Positions 32,207 to 40,513 of a stretch of 45,562 bases of DNA are shown in pieces. Both the position numbers and the translations under genes were made by a program. Source of the DNA: Pontibacter pamirensis (GTDB lineage Bacteria; Bacteroidota; Bacteroidia; Cytophagales; Hymenobacteraceae); assembly GCF_010015475.1 (NCBI RefSeq), contig NZ_SSNI01000045.1, positions 1 through 45,562 on the forward strand. Direction: 5' to 3'. How positions within the stretch are numbered: the first letter of the stretch is position 1; each line of letters opens with the position of its first letter. The notes below the pieces were generated by a model, which saw nothing but the letters and a program-made list of their open reading frames with translations, was not told the origin of the DNA and did no database searches.

Positions 32207-33217
32207 CTATTCCTGGTCTAGGTAGACGGATGAAGCGCCGGCGACTTCTTTGGAGTAGCCAGGCGACAGGTTTCCGTTATACATCGGCATTTCGAAGATA
32301 AGCACCTTCCCGCCTCCGTTGGCCCTCTCCGCTACGTATAGGTACCCTGTTTCCTCATCGTAGGCTACGTCCACCGGGTTGCCCAACATGGTTTTGCTGC
32401 CTTCAATCCTAATTTGTGAGTCGGCACCAATTGTGCCCCCTTGTGCGGTGCTGCTGAACACGTTGCTGAAGTTGTCGATTATAACCAACGCACCGTCGTC
32501 CGCCACAGCGCCATCGCCCACATCAGTGAGTACCATCCTGTGGTCTTCTTTAGAGTAGGTGATGCCGTGTGTCCGCACGATGCCTCCTACTGTCACACGC
32601 TTTGTCGGCTCGATCATGCCGTCTGCATTAGAGAAGAAGTTTTCAAAAGACGCGATGTCGCCGGAGTTATCCACCACGGCATAGAGGGTGCTGCCTTCAG
32701 CATGGATGCCCCACAGGTTGATGCCTACATCGTAGGTATTGCGGAGGTGCACACCACTTGGCGTGCGCTCGTACACATACAGTTTGTTCATGTTGTTGTT
32801 CAGGGCTGGGTCAGCATCCTGCACCACCACAATCATGTTGCCGCTTACGGCTACCTCCCTGGCATTGGTGAAGTCGGGCGTGCTGGTGGTTTTCAACTCC
32901 AGGGATCCGTCTTTCATCTTTTGGTACACCTCGATCCTGTTAGTTGTTCGTGATGCCAGGATGATCTCATTCCTTTCCTCGTCATAGTAGATGCCGTCGG
33001 CATCCATCGAGGCAATACTTTTCTGCATGACGTCTACATCGCCCAGCCCATCTGCCTCCAGCACCGTCACCAAGCCACTGGTGTTGCTACTAACGTAGGC
33101 TGTGCTTCCTTCCTGATCTCCGGGAAGCTCGAAGTCAAAGTCATCTTCCGGGTCGCAGGAGGAGAAAATGAGCAGCGCGGCAGCGAACAAAGTGCTGCAA
33201 GTGAATGATTTTTTCAT
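32207..33217 (-). CDS. Beta-propeller lipoprotein
   Basis: 336 residues. The lipoprotein signal MKKSFTCSTLFAAALLIFSSC is followed by Asp/Glu-rich DPEDDFDFELPG, typical of surface-exposed Bacteroidota lipoproteins. The body has repeated strands of the type DADGIYYDEERNEIILASRT, NAREVAVSGNMIVVVQDAD, THGITYSKEDHRMVLTDVG and NPVDVAYDEETGYLYVAERA, indicating a YncE/NHL-like six- or seven-bladed propeller. Such propellers bind ligands or partners. No catalytic residue can be named. It is convergent with the ECF operon and monocistronic. Confidence 0.8.
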   Translation of the reverse strand: MKKSFTCSTLFAAALLIFSSCDPEDDFDFELPGDQEGSTAYVSSNTSGLVTVLEADGLGDVDVMQKSIASMDADGIYYDEERNEIILASRTTNRIEVYQKMKDGSLELKTTSTPDFTNAREVAVSGNMIVVVQDADPALNNNMNKLYVYERTPSGVHLRNTYDVGINLWGIHAEGSTLYAVVDNSGDIASFENFFSNADGMIEPTKRVTVGGIVRTHGITYSKEDHRMVLTDVGDGAVADDGALVIIDNFSNVFSSTAQGGTIGADSQIRIEGSKTMLGNPVDVAYDEETGYLYVAERANGGGKVLIFEMPMYNGNLSPGYSKEVAGASSVYLDQE

Positions 33218-33942
33218 AGCGTATGATTTTGAAGGTTAAAGACTTATATACGCGCTGCGCCTTCTCCCTGGATTTTTTCCTAACTTCTAAAAAAGGACTG
33301 TTCACCATGTAAACGCTATCTTTCTGTGATTATACTGGTCTCTCCGTTTGCGTCCCTTTAAATGAGGACATGACAAGGTGGTAACCACCCCTTTTAGCTG
33401 TCCCTCATCAGTGCTGTGATGGTTGGCTCTTTGTTTGCCTTGCGTTTGCTCTGGTTTGCCGGAGGTTTGCAAATTGGCTGTAGAGTAGCTGCAACATAAA
33501 AATGCAACAATGAGAAACGAAGTCAATAATCCGAAGAAAGAACTTCACGAGCTGCGTCCATAAGCCATGGTGGCTTTAGTTGAGGCTATTGCTGCTTTAG
33601 CAGCTGTTATTCTTATTTCGCAGGTGCCTGTTACCTTAAGTTGCAGAATGCTGCGATAATGATACAGCCGGTTTGCAGACTCCTCGCCATCCAAACTTTC
33701 TGTCCCAGCAAATGTGGAAATATTGAGCTGTATTTTAAGGAGGCACCTAAGCAGCATTGTCATTTGGGATAGATGAATTGCCCAGGTACTTTTAAGAGCT
33801 ATGAAAAACTATAGTGGCACTGTCTTTTAAAGGCGGTGTGTCTCTGTTTCATGGCCTTGAGGAGAGCAGGCTGAAAGGGAGGTTCATCAGAGAGGGGCAT
33901 GGCAAAGGGTGCTGAGCAGCAAGCTTGTTTTTAGCAAACAAA

Positions 33943-33979
33943 AAAGCCGAGGCGTGGGCACCCGCAACACCTCGGCTTT
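33943..33979 (-). terminator. Terminator-like hairpin without an evident gene
   Basis: AAAGCCGAGG at 33943-33952 pairs with CCTCGGCTTT at 33970-33979. On the minus strand the stem is followed by TTTTTTGTTTGC. The only minus-strand sequence it could serve is the non-coding or decayed DNA at 33990-34190, so a small transcript may end here. Confidence 0.6.
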
Positions 33980-34260
33980 AATCGTTTTCTCACCTTATTC
34001 GCACAACGTCCTCCAACTTTTGAAGTGCAAAGAAGAAACGTGCCTTTGCTTATGCATCTACCATAAAAAGGTGTCCCTCATGCTGCAACTTCCGCTAAAG
34101 CTTGACTATAACCAAGCATCTCAATCCAATTCATTTATGCTTTTTCTCCTGAATATTCAAATTGTTACGTGCTATTGCCAATAAAGTGTCTAGCCTTCCT
34201 AATGCTGTTTGTGGCTATTTATTGGTAAGGCTGCCCTAACGGTGAAGTTGGCTTGGATGA

Positions 34261-34308
34261 AGAAAGCGAAAGCTGCCCTATCACATGATAAAGCAGCTTT
34301 CGCTTTCT
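34261..34308 (-). terminator. Terminator of the esterase gene
   Basis: A perfect 16-base stem AGAAAGCGAAAGCTGC/GCAGCTTTCGCTTTCT with a sixteen-base loop, 44 bases after the stop of the minus-strand gene at 34352. Confidence 0.75.
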
Positions 34309-34351
34309 TTACTGAGAGTTAGGGCAGCGTACCTGCTGCTGTCCCAGCTAC

Positions 34352-35521
34352 TTACTCCATAAACGCCTCTTTGAGTCGCATGGCGGCAAAGCGCTGCGCA
34401 GCCACCGCCTCCTCCAGCAGCGCGTTCATTCCGAAGAACTCATGCGTCACGCCCTCGTAAACCTTGCGCTCCACGGGCACGCCTGCGGCTTCCAGTTCCT
34501 GGGCCAGCACACCCCCCTCGTAGCGCAGCGGGTCAATCTCTGCGTTAATGATGGTGGTTGGCGGCAACCCGCTCAGGTCTGCCTCCACCAGGGAAATCAG
34601 CGGATGCACCTCTGTCTGCCAGTCTGGCACATACAGGTTGAAGAACCAGCGCATCAGGGCCTTGTTGAGGAACAGGGCGTTCTCATACAGCTCATAGGTA
34701 GGAGACTCAATGTCACCGTCTGCAATAGGGTAGATGGAGACAATGTGCTCCGGCATCTGCACTCCCCGCTCTCTGGCCATAATCGCCACTGCTACCGCCA
34801 GGTTTCCTCCTGCGCTCTCGCCGGCAGTGGCCACCATGGCTGGGTTACCGTATATCTCCGAGGCGTGCTCGCGCGCCCACTGGTAAGCGGCAAAGGCATC
34901 CTCGTGTGCCGCCGGGAACATGTGCTCCGGGGCCTGGCGGTATGCCACTGACATGACGATGGCTCCGGTTTTCTCAGCAAGCGCACTGGCAGACGCCTCA
35001 TAGGTGTCCAGGTCGGTTATCACCCAGCCCCCGCCATGGTAGTACACGATGACAGGGAAGGGCCCTGTGCCGCTGCGCGGGGTGTATGTGCGCACCAGCA
35101 GCTGCTGACCGGTTCCGTTGGGTATGGTCATGTGCTTGATGTTCACGTTAGCCGGCTCTGGGATAATGTTATTCTCCCGGAGCAAATCTACATAGGCGTC
35201 TTTAAACGTTGGCTCTTCCCGCGCCTGCTCTGCCGTCAGCATCGGGTAGGGCACCACGTTGTAGCTTTGGAACTGCTCGATAACAGCCAGCATCTGCGGG
35301 TCAATGTCAGGGGCCCACTCCGGGTTCGGGCCCTTGGGCTGAATCTTGTCGGCTTTGTCCACCGGGTCCTTGTCCGGCAGCACCTCTTCAATGTAGTCAC
35401 AGCTGAATAAGAAAAAAGCCATAAACAGTACTGAAAAAAGCCTGGCGCCCCTTGCTAACAGTCCAAGAAGGGTGCTGGCACGCAGCACGTCCTTGCTCAC
35501 TTGAGATAAGTTGTGTTTCAT
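34352..35521 (-). CDS. HSL-family alpha/beta-hydrolase lipoprotein (esterase)
   Basis: 389 residues. A long N-region and hydrophobic segment end in the lipobox FLFSC (C41), so the enzyme is envelope-anchored. The hydrolase shows the oxyanion motif HGGGW (162-166), nucleophile S236 in GESAGG, and acid/base D330 (AEIDPLRYEG) and H360 (GVTHEFF), all as in hormone-sensitive-lipase-type esterases, which split short acyl esters. An extra segment of about 90 residues with many Pro/Asp lies before the core. It is monocistronic, with a good terminator downstream and 370 bases of non-coding DNA upstream. Confidence 0.87.
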   Translation of the reverse strand: MKHNLSQVSKDVLRASTLLGLLARGARLFSVLFMAFFLFSCDYIEEVLPDKDPVDKADKIQPKGPNPEWAPDIDPQMLAVIEQFQSYNVVPYPMLTAEQAREEPTFKDAYVDLLRENNIIPEPANVNIKHMTIPNGTGQQLLVRTYTPRSGTGPFPVIVYYHGGGWVITDLDTYEASASALAEKTGAIVMSVAYRQAPEHMFPAAHEDAFAAYQWAREHASEIYGNPAMVATAGESAGGNLAVAVAIMARERGVQMPEHIVSIYPIADGDIESPTYELYENALFLNKALMRWFFNLYVPDWQTEVHPLISLVEADLSGLPPTTIINAEIDPLRYEGGVLAQELEAAGVPVERKVYEGVTHEFFGMNALLEEAVAAQRFAAMRLKEAFME

Positions 35522-35911
35522 AGATATAAAGTTTAGGTTAAAAAAGTTATGGTATAGCCTCGGTAGAGGGGAGAAAGCAGTAATGCGGAGAGGTATTGAG
35601 GCTTAAGAAACTGCACGCGTAAGAATATAAAAGATACTTGTTTAGATTCTGCTCCTCAAAGGGAGGTGAGGGCATGTAAGGCAGTTAGGGCGGCATTTCA
35701 GAAGTCATTCCTGCTTCTGTTAAAGAGTTTACGGGGCGTCCCATGCTTTGTTCATAAATCAAGGAAGCGAGAAGCGTGTGACGTGCTCGGGGGATAGTGC
35801 TGCTTTAAAACCAGTGGCCTTTCGTCATAGAGAAGGCACCTCATCCCGAATATTCTGTTATATTGCTAAGCTATAGAGGAACACAGCATTAGAGTGCAGC
35901 AAACACATCCT
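35522..35911. other. Intergenic region between divergent genes
   Basis: About 390 bases with no gene seen and no strong hairpin. It must hold the promoters of the esterase and the small zinc-ribbon gene, but I cannot point to a clear -7 element. Confidence 0.45.
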
Positions 35912-36210
35912 ATGGTAGAGAACAAAGTCAAATGCCCTAAGTGCGGTTCAGAGAAACTGTCGGTACATGGGAAAAGAAAGGGTGCAGTAGAGGCCGCAGC
36001 ACAGGCCATTATAAAGGGCTTTGCAATGCTGCTTACAGGCATGCACGGGAGCGGTGTTGGCAGCCTCCTGTGCATGAGCTGCGGGGAAGTCATAGGAAAT
36101 TCTGGAGCAGGCGGAGGGTCAGAAGCGGTAAAGGGCTCCTGGCGCTGATAGTTGCTGTTCTGGCCGCCTTCCTGCTCCTTGGCGGACTAGTGCTTGCATC
36201 AACTGCATGA
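35912..36210 (+). pseudogene. Zinc-ribbon protein with C-terminal membrane helix in a shifted frame
   Basis: From ATG 35912 the frame encodes a zinc ribbon with CPKCGSEKL and a second knuckle LCMSCGEVIGN, separated by a helix-rich insert (EAAAQAIIKGFAMLLTG), and ends at TGA 36146-36148 in AVKGSWR. In the -1 frame the sequence at once continues GLLALIVAVLAAFLLLGG followed by LVLAS, an ideal membrane helix, to TGA at 36208-36210. The two frames together give a plausible zinc-ribbon membrane protein, so one base seems lost near 36110-36140. If the break is natural, a soluble 78-residue zinc ribbon remains. The start at GTG 35894 is less likely. Confidence 0.5.
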
Positions 36211-36417
36211 TGCAGCCGCTCCTGGCCAAGCTAAAGAAGAGGTAGCTAATAGCTACCCCTCTCCAACTAACATGTAATGTAAAACTCTTCTCAGAGTTAA
36301 AAAGCAGACACAAACACAGCTGTAATAATTCCTGCCATGGCAGATTGATGCTTTTGCTTTCCGGCTACTGTGTTTATCTACTGCAGTAATTTCATCCCTA
36401 TAGCTAAGCCAATGAGT

Positions 36418-36519
36418 CTAACTCAGGCTGGCAGTTTGGATGTAGCGATAGCAGGTGGCTCTGCCGATACCCAGCATATTGGCTATCTCCACCACGGTCT
36501 TGATGCCAGAGCCGAAGAA
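36418..36519 (-). pseudogene. Serine-recombinase C-terminal fragment (copy A)
   Basis: 34 codons, FFGSGIKTVVEIANMLGIGR followed by ATCYRYIQTASLS and TAG. They match the last 33 codons of the intact recombinase at 37524-38093 (helix-turn-helix of the Hin/resolvase family) with several changes. Nothing of the catalytic domain precedes it. The same fragment exists in opposite orientation at 44932-45051. Confidence 0.8.
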
Positions 36520-36561
36520 GGTGCAATCATACTAACTCACAAAATTGCAGTCCCGGAATAC

Positions 36562-36653
36562 GTGGAATTTTTGAGCAGGAAGGTGGAGGTTAGCTTGTTT
36601 GGTCAAGTCAACCCCTGTTTCGTCGGCCTGCATGCTAACCGCAACAAGACGTA
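36562..36653 (-). repeat. 90-bp repeat block A (inverted copy of 44789-44878)
   Basis: The reverse complement of this stretch matches 44789-44878 with only about two differences in 90 bases. In both places a recombinase fragment follows after an unlike spacer (42 bases here, 53 in the other copy). The whole A unit, 36418-36653, is therefore an inverted copy of 44789-45051. Confidence 0.8.
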
Positions 36654-36664
36654 ACATGGAAGTG

Positions 36665-36709
36665 CAAGATGTAGTTACACAAGATGTAGTTACACTAGAT
36701 GTGGCGGTA
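36665..36709 (+). repeat. Short tandem repeat, 15-bp unit
   Basis: CAAGATGTAGTTACA occurs twice in a row (36665-36694), followed by a degenerate third unit CTAGATGTGGCGGTA. It lies immediately outside repeat block A. Confidence 0.7.
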
Positions 36710-36772
36710 ACAGAATTACTGTCACACTTTCAAACATTGAAAGCATAACTCCAACATTATATGGTGAATGGA

Positions 36773-37135
36773 CTAAGGTTTAGGTATGATGTGAGCTGCC
36801 AAACTCTGCCACAGGATTTTGCCGTCTTTCACCTGGAAGCTGTCTGTACCAATAGGTATATCTACTGCTGCACTGTCTGCGCTCCAGACAATATAGGCTT
36901 TATCCTGTTTGACAACCTGTTGCTTTAAATCAAGGGTGGTGTTCTCTTTTGGGAGAAGGGTGAAAACATATGAATAGAAGGAGGAAATTGCTTCTAGTCC
37001 TACCATAGCGCCATCCGGACCCCACACCTCTGACTCTTGAATGTAGTCTTTCATTAGTTCTTCGATGTCATTGTTGCGAAAAGCCTCCAAATGATGTTGA
37101 AGAATTGCTTCAAGTGTAATCTCTAGCGTCTGCAT
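36773..37135 (-). CDS. NTF2-like/SnoaL-type small protein
   Basis: 120 residues with a cone-shaped NTF2-like fold. It starts with a helix typical of the family (EAILQHHLEAFRNNDIEELM), then DYIQESEVWGPDGAMVGLEA and strands with AYIVWSADS and FQVKDGKILWQSLAAHI. Such proteins are steroid-isomerase-like enzymes or ligand carriers, and those with the W-x-S-x-D pattern are often annotated as nuclear transport factor 2 family. It has no signal peptide. The nearest genes are recombinase debris and the recombinase, so it may be cargo. Confidence 0.8.
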   Translation of the reverse strand: MQTLEITLEAILQHHLEAFRNNDIEELMKDYIQESEVWGPDGAMVGLEAISSFYSYVFTLLPKENTTLDLKQQVVKQDKAYIVWSADSAAVDIPIGTDSFQVKDGKILWQSLAAHIIPKP

Positions 37136-37457
37136 ATATCTGAAGTTTTAAATTAAAGCCGAGTAAAGAATTGAAGGATTTTATTTCTTACGTATTTTAT
37201 TTATAAAATACCATTATATAACATAAAATATTAAAGACGCCAAAGGCGGGGGGAATGTAAGGCGACTGTTTATTCTGTGTCTGTTAGTTGAGCTTCCTTT
37301 ATGAGCGGATGCAATCGCATAATTAGCTTCGACTTAAATGAATGTTACATAAAGGGGGGGCTTCTCCTGAAATAGGTTAACAAACTTTTCTTATAAAACG
37401 TGGGAATAATGAGATCGTGGAACCTGCAGCAGCACCTGCCCCTACAGCCTGTATGGC
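37136..37457. other. Intergenic region upstream of the recombinase
   Basis: A/T-rich DNA with no gene seen. It leads directly into the recombinase control region at 37458. Confidence 0.45.
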
Positions 37458-37519
37458 GTCTCATTTTGCCGTCTCAAAAATCAAAATCTTTTTTTATTTT
37501 TGAGATGAGTTTATGAGAC
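37458..37519 (+). promoter_or_regulatory. Nested inverted repeats before the serine recombinase (res/operator-like)
   Basis: GTCTCA at 37458 and TGAGAC ending at 37519 form an outer pair. TCTCAAAAAT at 37472-37481 and ATTTTTGAGA at 37496-37505 form a perfect inner pair. Four GTCTCA-type half-sites in 62 bases directly before the gene are what a self-regulating resolvase binds (sub-sites of a res site), so this is a good candidate recombination or operator site. Confidence 0.6.
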
Positions 37520-37523
37520 ACTT

Positions 37524-38093
37524 ATGAAGATAGGATACGCCCGGGTCAGCACACAAGACCAGAAGCTGGAGCTGCAGCTCGACGCTCTCACCAAACACGG
37601 GTGCGAACAGATATTCCGTGAGAAGAAATCAGGCAAGAGCAAGGAGCGCCCGGAGCTGCAGAAGATGATAAACCAGTTACGCTCCGGAGACACAGTGGTG
37701 GTCTGGAAGCTGGACAGGCTGGGTCGCTCGCTGCGGGACCTGATAGACCTGGTGTCGGAATTCAAGGAAAGGGGGGTGGAGTTTGTGAGCCTGCAGGACG
37801 GCATCAACACGGCCACTCCCACCGGCAGGTTCACCTTCAACATTTTTGCCTCATTGGCAGAGTTTGAGCGGGAAATCATACGCGAAAGAACAAAGGCGGG
37901 GCTCGATTCAGCAAAGGCCAGGGGAAAGAAGGGCGGCAGACCCACAGGCCTTTCAAAAGCAGCCATGGAAAAGGCAAAGTCAGCCAGGATACTCTTCGAC
38001 TCCGGAACAAAGACTGTGGAGGAGATAGCCAAGATACTGGGCATCGGCAGGGCCACCTGCTACCGCTACATCCAAAGCACAAGCTTGAGTTAG
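37524..38093 (+). CDS. Serine recombinase (resolvase/DNA invertase family)
   Basis: 189 residues, complete. The catalytic domain begins MKIGYARVSTQDQKLELQL with nucleophile S9. Further active-site motifs are VVWKLDRLGRSLRDL (Arg residues) and TPTGRFTFNIFASLAEFERE leading to helix E with ERTKAG. The C-terminal helix-turn-helix is TVEEIAKILGIGRATCYRYI. Length and plan are those of Tn3 resolvase and Hin/Gin invertases. The start lies five bases after the nested repeats that may be its binding site. Two C-terminal fragments of related recombinases occur at 36418 and 44932 in inverted orientation. Confidence 0.92.
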   Translation: MKIGYARVSTQDQKLELQLDALTKHGCEQIFREKKSGKSKERPELQKMINQLRSGDTVVVWKLDRLGRSLRDLIDLVSEFKERGVEFVSLQDGINTATPTGRFTFNIFASLAEFEREIIRERTKAGLDSAKARGKKGGRPTGLSKAAMEKAKSARILFDSGTKTVEEIAKILGIGRATCYRYIQSTSLS

Positions 38094-38199
38094 AGTTACC
38101 TGCAACAGCATCAACCTGAAAACCATCAGGGGAAAGAAGCTCAGGACCGGTACCATCAACATGTACCTGAAGAGAGCCAGGGAGCTCCACCTTGTCTGA
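38089..38199 (+). pseudogene. Small remnant after the recombinase
   Basis: An open frame overlapping the recombinase stop reads CNSINLKTIRGKKLRTGTIN followed by MYLKRARELHLV and TGA. It is basic, helical and protein-like, has no start, and may be the end of an integrase- or relaxase-like gene cut by rearrangement. The family is uncertain. Confidence 0.28.
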
Positions 38200-38270
38200 T
38201 GGCTCATACTTTTCACTGGAGGTCTGAAGAAGGCCATTGTAGTGAATCTTCTATACCGCTACAGCGAAAA

Positions 38271-39128
38271 CTATACTTTCACTTTGCTCCTGATATAATC
38301 CTCAAATCTCATTTCCCCTAGTTGAGGCGCTACTGTATCCTGCTGCGTTACTTCAATGAAGAAGGAAAACTTGTCATACATGTTTTTATCAAACAGCCTG
38401 ATCAGGGGGAGAGCTGTTTTCATTAAACCTAGCGGAATGTGTCGAACCTTTTTTTTCGGATTAACGGCAATTTGAACAAGCTCATTTAGTTCATGCCTGG
38501 TATATATAACTTTACCTCCAGCTTCAACTACAGCTTTGGTATGCTTGATGGAATCCACACAAACTTTGGCTAAGTCGCCTTCATAAATTGGGTTGGTTTT
38601 TTTATCGCCAGCACCTATCGTAATTAGCTGCCCCTTCTTTGCCATTTCGATCATATCTAAAAAGGCACTAAATACAGCCGGAGGTTTTATGATTGTATAG
38701 TCTATTCCTGAGTACTTCAACAATTCGGCAAATTCATGATGCACTCTACAGTAGTTTAGGTGTAGGTACCTTTCAGAGTGAAAGGCAGAAACATACACAA
38801 ACTTTTTCACGCCACTTGCTTTGGCCTCCTGAAGAATATTAGAGTTTCCTACGAAGTCTATTTCCCGGAAAGTTTGCCTGCTTCTATCATTAGGTGATAC
38901 ACTTTTACCTAAGGCAGAAATTACGATATCCTGTCCCTGACATATATCCGACAGTGAGCCCGGTGCAGTAATATCCGCAACCACGAAACTAGTTGTGATA
39001 TGTGATAGTTGTTCTGCTTTATTTTTATTCCGAACAACAATCAACAGTCGGTATCCTCCTTGCAGCACTTCCCTGGCAATGGCTTTTCCTATGTTACCGG
39101 TGGCGCCAAACAGTATTACTTTTTTCAT
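38271..39128 (-). CDS. NAD(P)-binding atypical SDR (NmrA/SDR_a5-like)
   Basis: 285 residues. GATGNIGKAIAREVL (8-22) is the atypical-SDR dinucleotide motif (GxxGxxG), followed by RNKNKAEQL, ADITAPGSL, VISALGKSVS and VKKFVYVSAFHSERY. The classical YxxxK pair is absent, which is typical of NmrA-like redox sensors or nucleotide-sugar-like reductases. The C-terminal part resembles a substrate domain. It is the last of three minus-strand genes (39954, 39202, 38271) that face away from a Crp/Fnr regulator, which probably controls them. Confidence 0.83.
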   Translation of the reverse strand: MKKVILFGATGNIGKAIAREVLQGGYRLLIVVRNKNKAEQLSHITTSFVVADITAPGSLSDICQGQDIVISALGKSVSPNDRSRQTFREIDFVGNSNILQEAKASGVKKFVYVSAFHSERYLHLNYCRVHHEFAELLKYSGIDYTIIKPPAVFSAFLDMIEMAKKGQLITIGAGDKKTNPIYEGDLAKVCVDSIKHTKAVVEAGGKVIYTRHELNELVQIAVNPKKKVRHIPLGLMKTALPLIRLFDKNMYDKFSFFIEVTQQDTVAPQLGEMRFEDYIRSKVKV

Positions 39129-39201
39129 TTACAAATCTGGATTATCATCACTGATACATTACAACATCAAGCTCCTTCTGCAATAAGAAAATAGCAACAG
39201 A

Positions 39202-39723
39202 TTATGCATAAGTTGTACAACCCTTTATACTCTTTTCCAGCTTAAGTCCTTTAACACGCCCAGTTTGCATTGCCAGCATCAGTCGTATCACTAAAATAAA
39301 GGAAGTAGCCACTGGCAACAGGCTGATGGGATTGAATGGAAACAACGGAAGAACAATAGCAATCTGCAAAACACAGGCAAGCACCATGTGCCGGTAAGTT
39401 CCCCAGTTGCCGCGACTAATCTGTTTTATGCAGCTAAGCAGGTAGGCATTGATCAGAATCAGAAGAACAGCAAACTGTGTGAGGGCATAAAATTTAATAT
39501 CATACTGAAACACCCCGTGCTGCCAGCGAATTACGGAAAGAGTACCTACCGCAATTAAATGCGCAATCATGTTCAGCAGCGGATACATTGCCAGGAACAC
39601 CAGCAAATAGGTGAATCCTTTTTTAGCAACATATGCAGGATGCCTGTACAGCAAAAAATTGTAAACGAGACAGCAAAAAAATGTTACTATCAACACGACA
39701 AGATCATAAGCAAGTGTGCTCAT
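39202..39723 (-). CDS. Integral membrane protein of unknown function
   Basis: 173 residues with five hydrophobic helices: about 7-26 (LVVLIVTFFCCLVYNFLLY), 38-60, 79-98, 108-124 and 128-148. The last 25 residues are polar and basic. No family is recognised. It lies between the 166-residue membrane protein and the SDR-like gene on the same strand. The 230-base gap upstream contains no gene, so it may have its own promoter. No signal for an enzyme. Confidence 0.68.
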   Translation of the reverse strand: MSTLAYDLVVLIVTFFCCLVYNFLLYRHPAYVAKKGFTYLLVFLAMYPLLNMIAHLIAVGTLSVIRWQHGVFQYDIKFYALTQFAVLLILINAYLLSCIKQISRGNWGTYRHMVLACVLQIAIVLPLFPFNPISLLPVATSFILVIRLMLAMQTGRVKGLKLEKSIKGCTTYA

Positions 39724-39953
39724 AAGAAAAATAAAAGGTTAAGAGTTACGAAACTGCTGAGCATTGATAACTGGACATCAAATGATAAAGCCTTAGTCTT
39801 TTTTGCAGAGTCCATACTTGTTGCTCAGGTGAGAAGCTGTCTATCAGAGGTTTAAAAACTAAGGGTGGATATAAGTAATAATGATGTACAAATGCCCTAT
39901 CATGCGAATATGCGTATCATACAATTTCGACACGCTGTATTATAGCAGACTAA

Positions 39954-40415
39954 TCATTTAAACATTCCTACTAGCAGCGCCAGAAATCCCACCACCTGCA
40001 ACACTCCTCGATAATTTAAAACCTGCAGCCATGTATTCCTAAGTGATTCCCAATCAACACCTTGCATCCCCGCCTGATAGGTATGAAACTGTGCATTGAT
40101 GGGCAGATTGAACTTAACAGCCAAGGCTAAATCCACAACAACGCACACAAACGCAATAGCAGTTGTAATAGAGACCAGAGAACCTGGTGCTTTTATGAAG
40201 GAAAGGACAACAGCAATCAAACCTACGAGCACTGCAGCTGGATATACAAACTTGTGGGGCCATTCAATTACCTTATCAGTGGAATTCCTTATTTCGGCAT
40301 AAGCATCCATTGAGATACCCGATAAAGCCTCACTTAAAGCATAGAGGTAGAAAATACCCTGAGAAACAACGATGAGATATAGAACTAAAAATACCATTTT
40401 TACACTAGTGAACAT
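39954..40415 (-). CDS. Small membrane protein, possibly DUF1772-like
   Basis: 153 residues from Met at 40415 (MFTSVKMVFLVLYLIVV). The upstream ATG at 40454 overlaps the divergent control region and adds a polar leader. It has four membrane helices (about 5-27, 54-72, 82-100 and 132-150), and between the last two a polar loop with NLPINAQFHTYQAGMQGVDW. This loop and the helix count resemble DUF1772/anthrone-oxygenase-like membrane proteins, a weak match. It is divergent from the Crp/Fnr gene with about 100 bases between starts. Confidence 0.62.
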   Translation of the reverse strand: MFTSVKMVFLVLYLIVVSQGIFYLYALSEALSGISMDAYAEIRNSTDKVIEWPHKFVYPAAVLVGLIAVVLSFIKAPGSLVSITTAIAFVCVVVDLALAVKFNLPINAQFHTYQAGMQGVDWESLRNTWLQVLNYRGVLQVVGFLALLVGMFK

Positions 40416-40513
40416 TGCTTTGATTATTTTAGGTGAACATTTATTTATATACAAAGGAAGCTAGAACGGCATTCTGCTTTCTTGACTTTGATCAAGATTT
40501 ACCAAGTAAGAAC

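Larger units (their letters stand above)
33218..34351. other. Long intergenic region, no convincing gene
   Basis: About 1.1 kb. Short minus-strand frames at 33302-33526 and 33545-33763 are Cys/Ser/Thr-rich and lack recognisable motifs. A seventeen-codon frame MRNEVNNPKKELHELRP at 33509-33562 looks like the true N-terminus of a lost gene. Two hairpins lie near its right end. A region of 34000-34190 contains a frame with a single stop (MNWIEMLGYSQALAEVAA-stop on the minus strand) that may be debris. Confidence 0.45.

Noticed and set aside
33302..33763. Two minus-strand frames of 72-74 residues
   Set aside because: One starts with a hydrophobic stretch that could be a signal, but the composition after it is unlike neighbouring genes and nothing supports translation.
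36665..36709. Possible start of a CRISPR-like array
   Set aside because: The 15-base units are adjacent without spacers and only two to three in number; no Cas gene is in the window. It is a simple tandem repeat.
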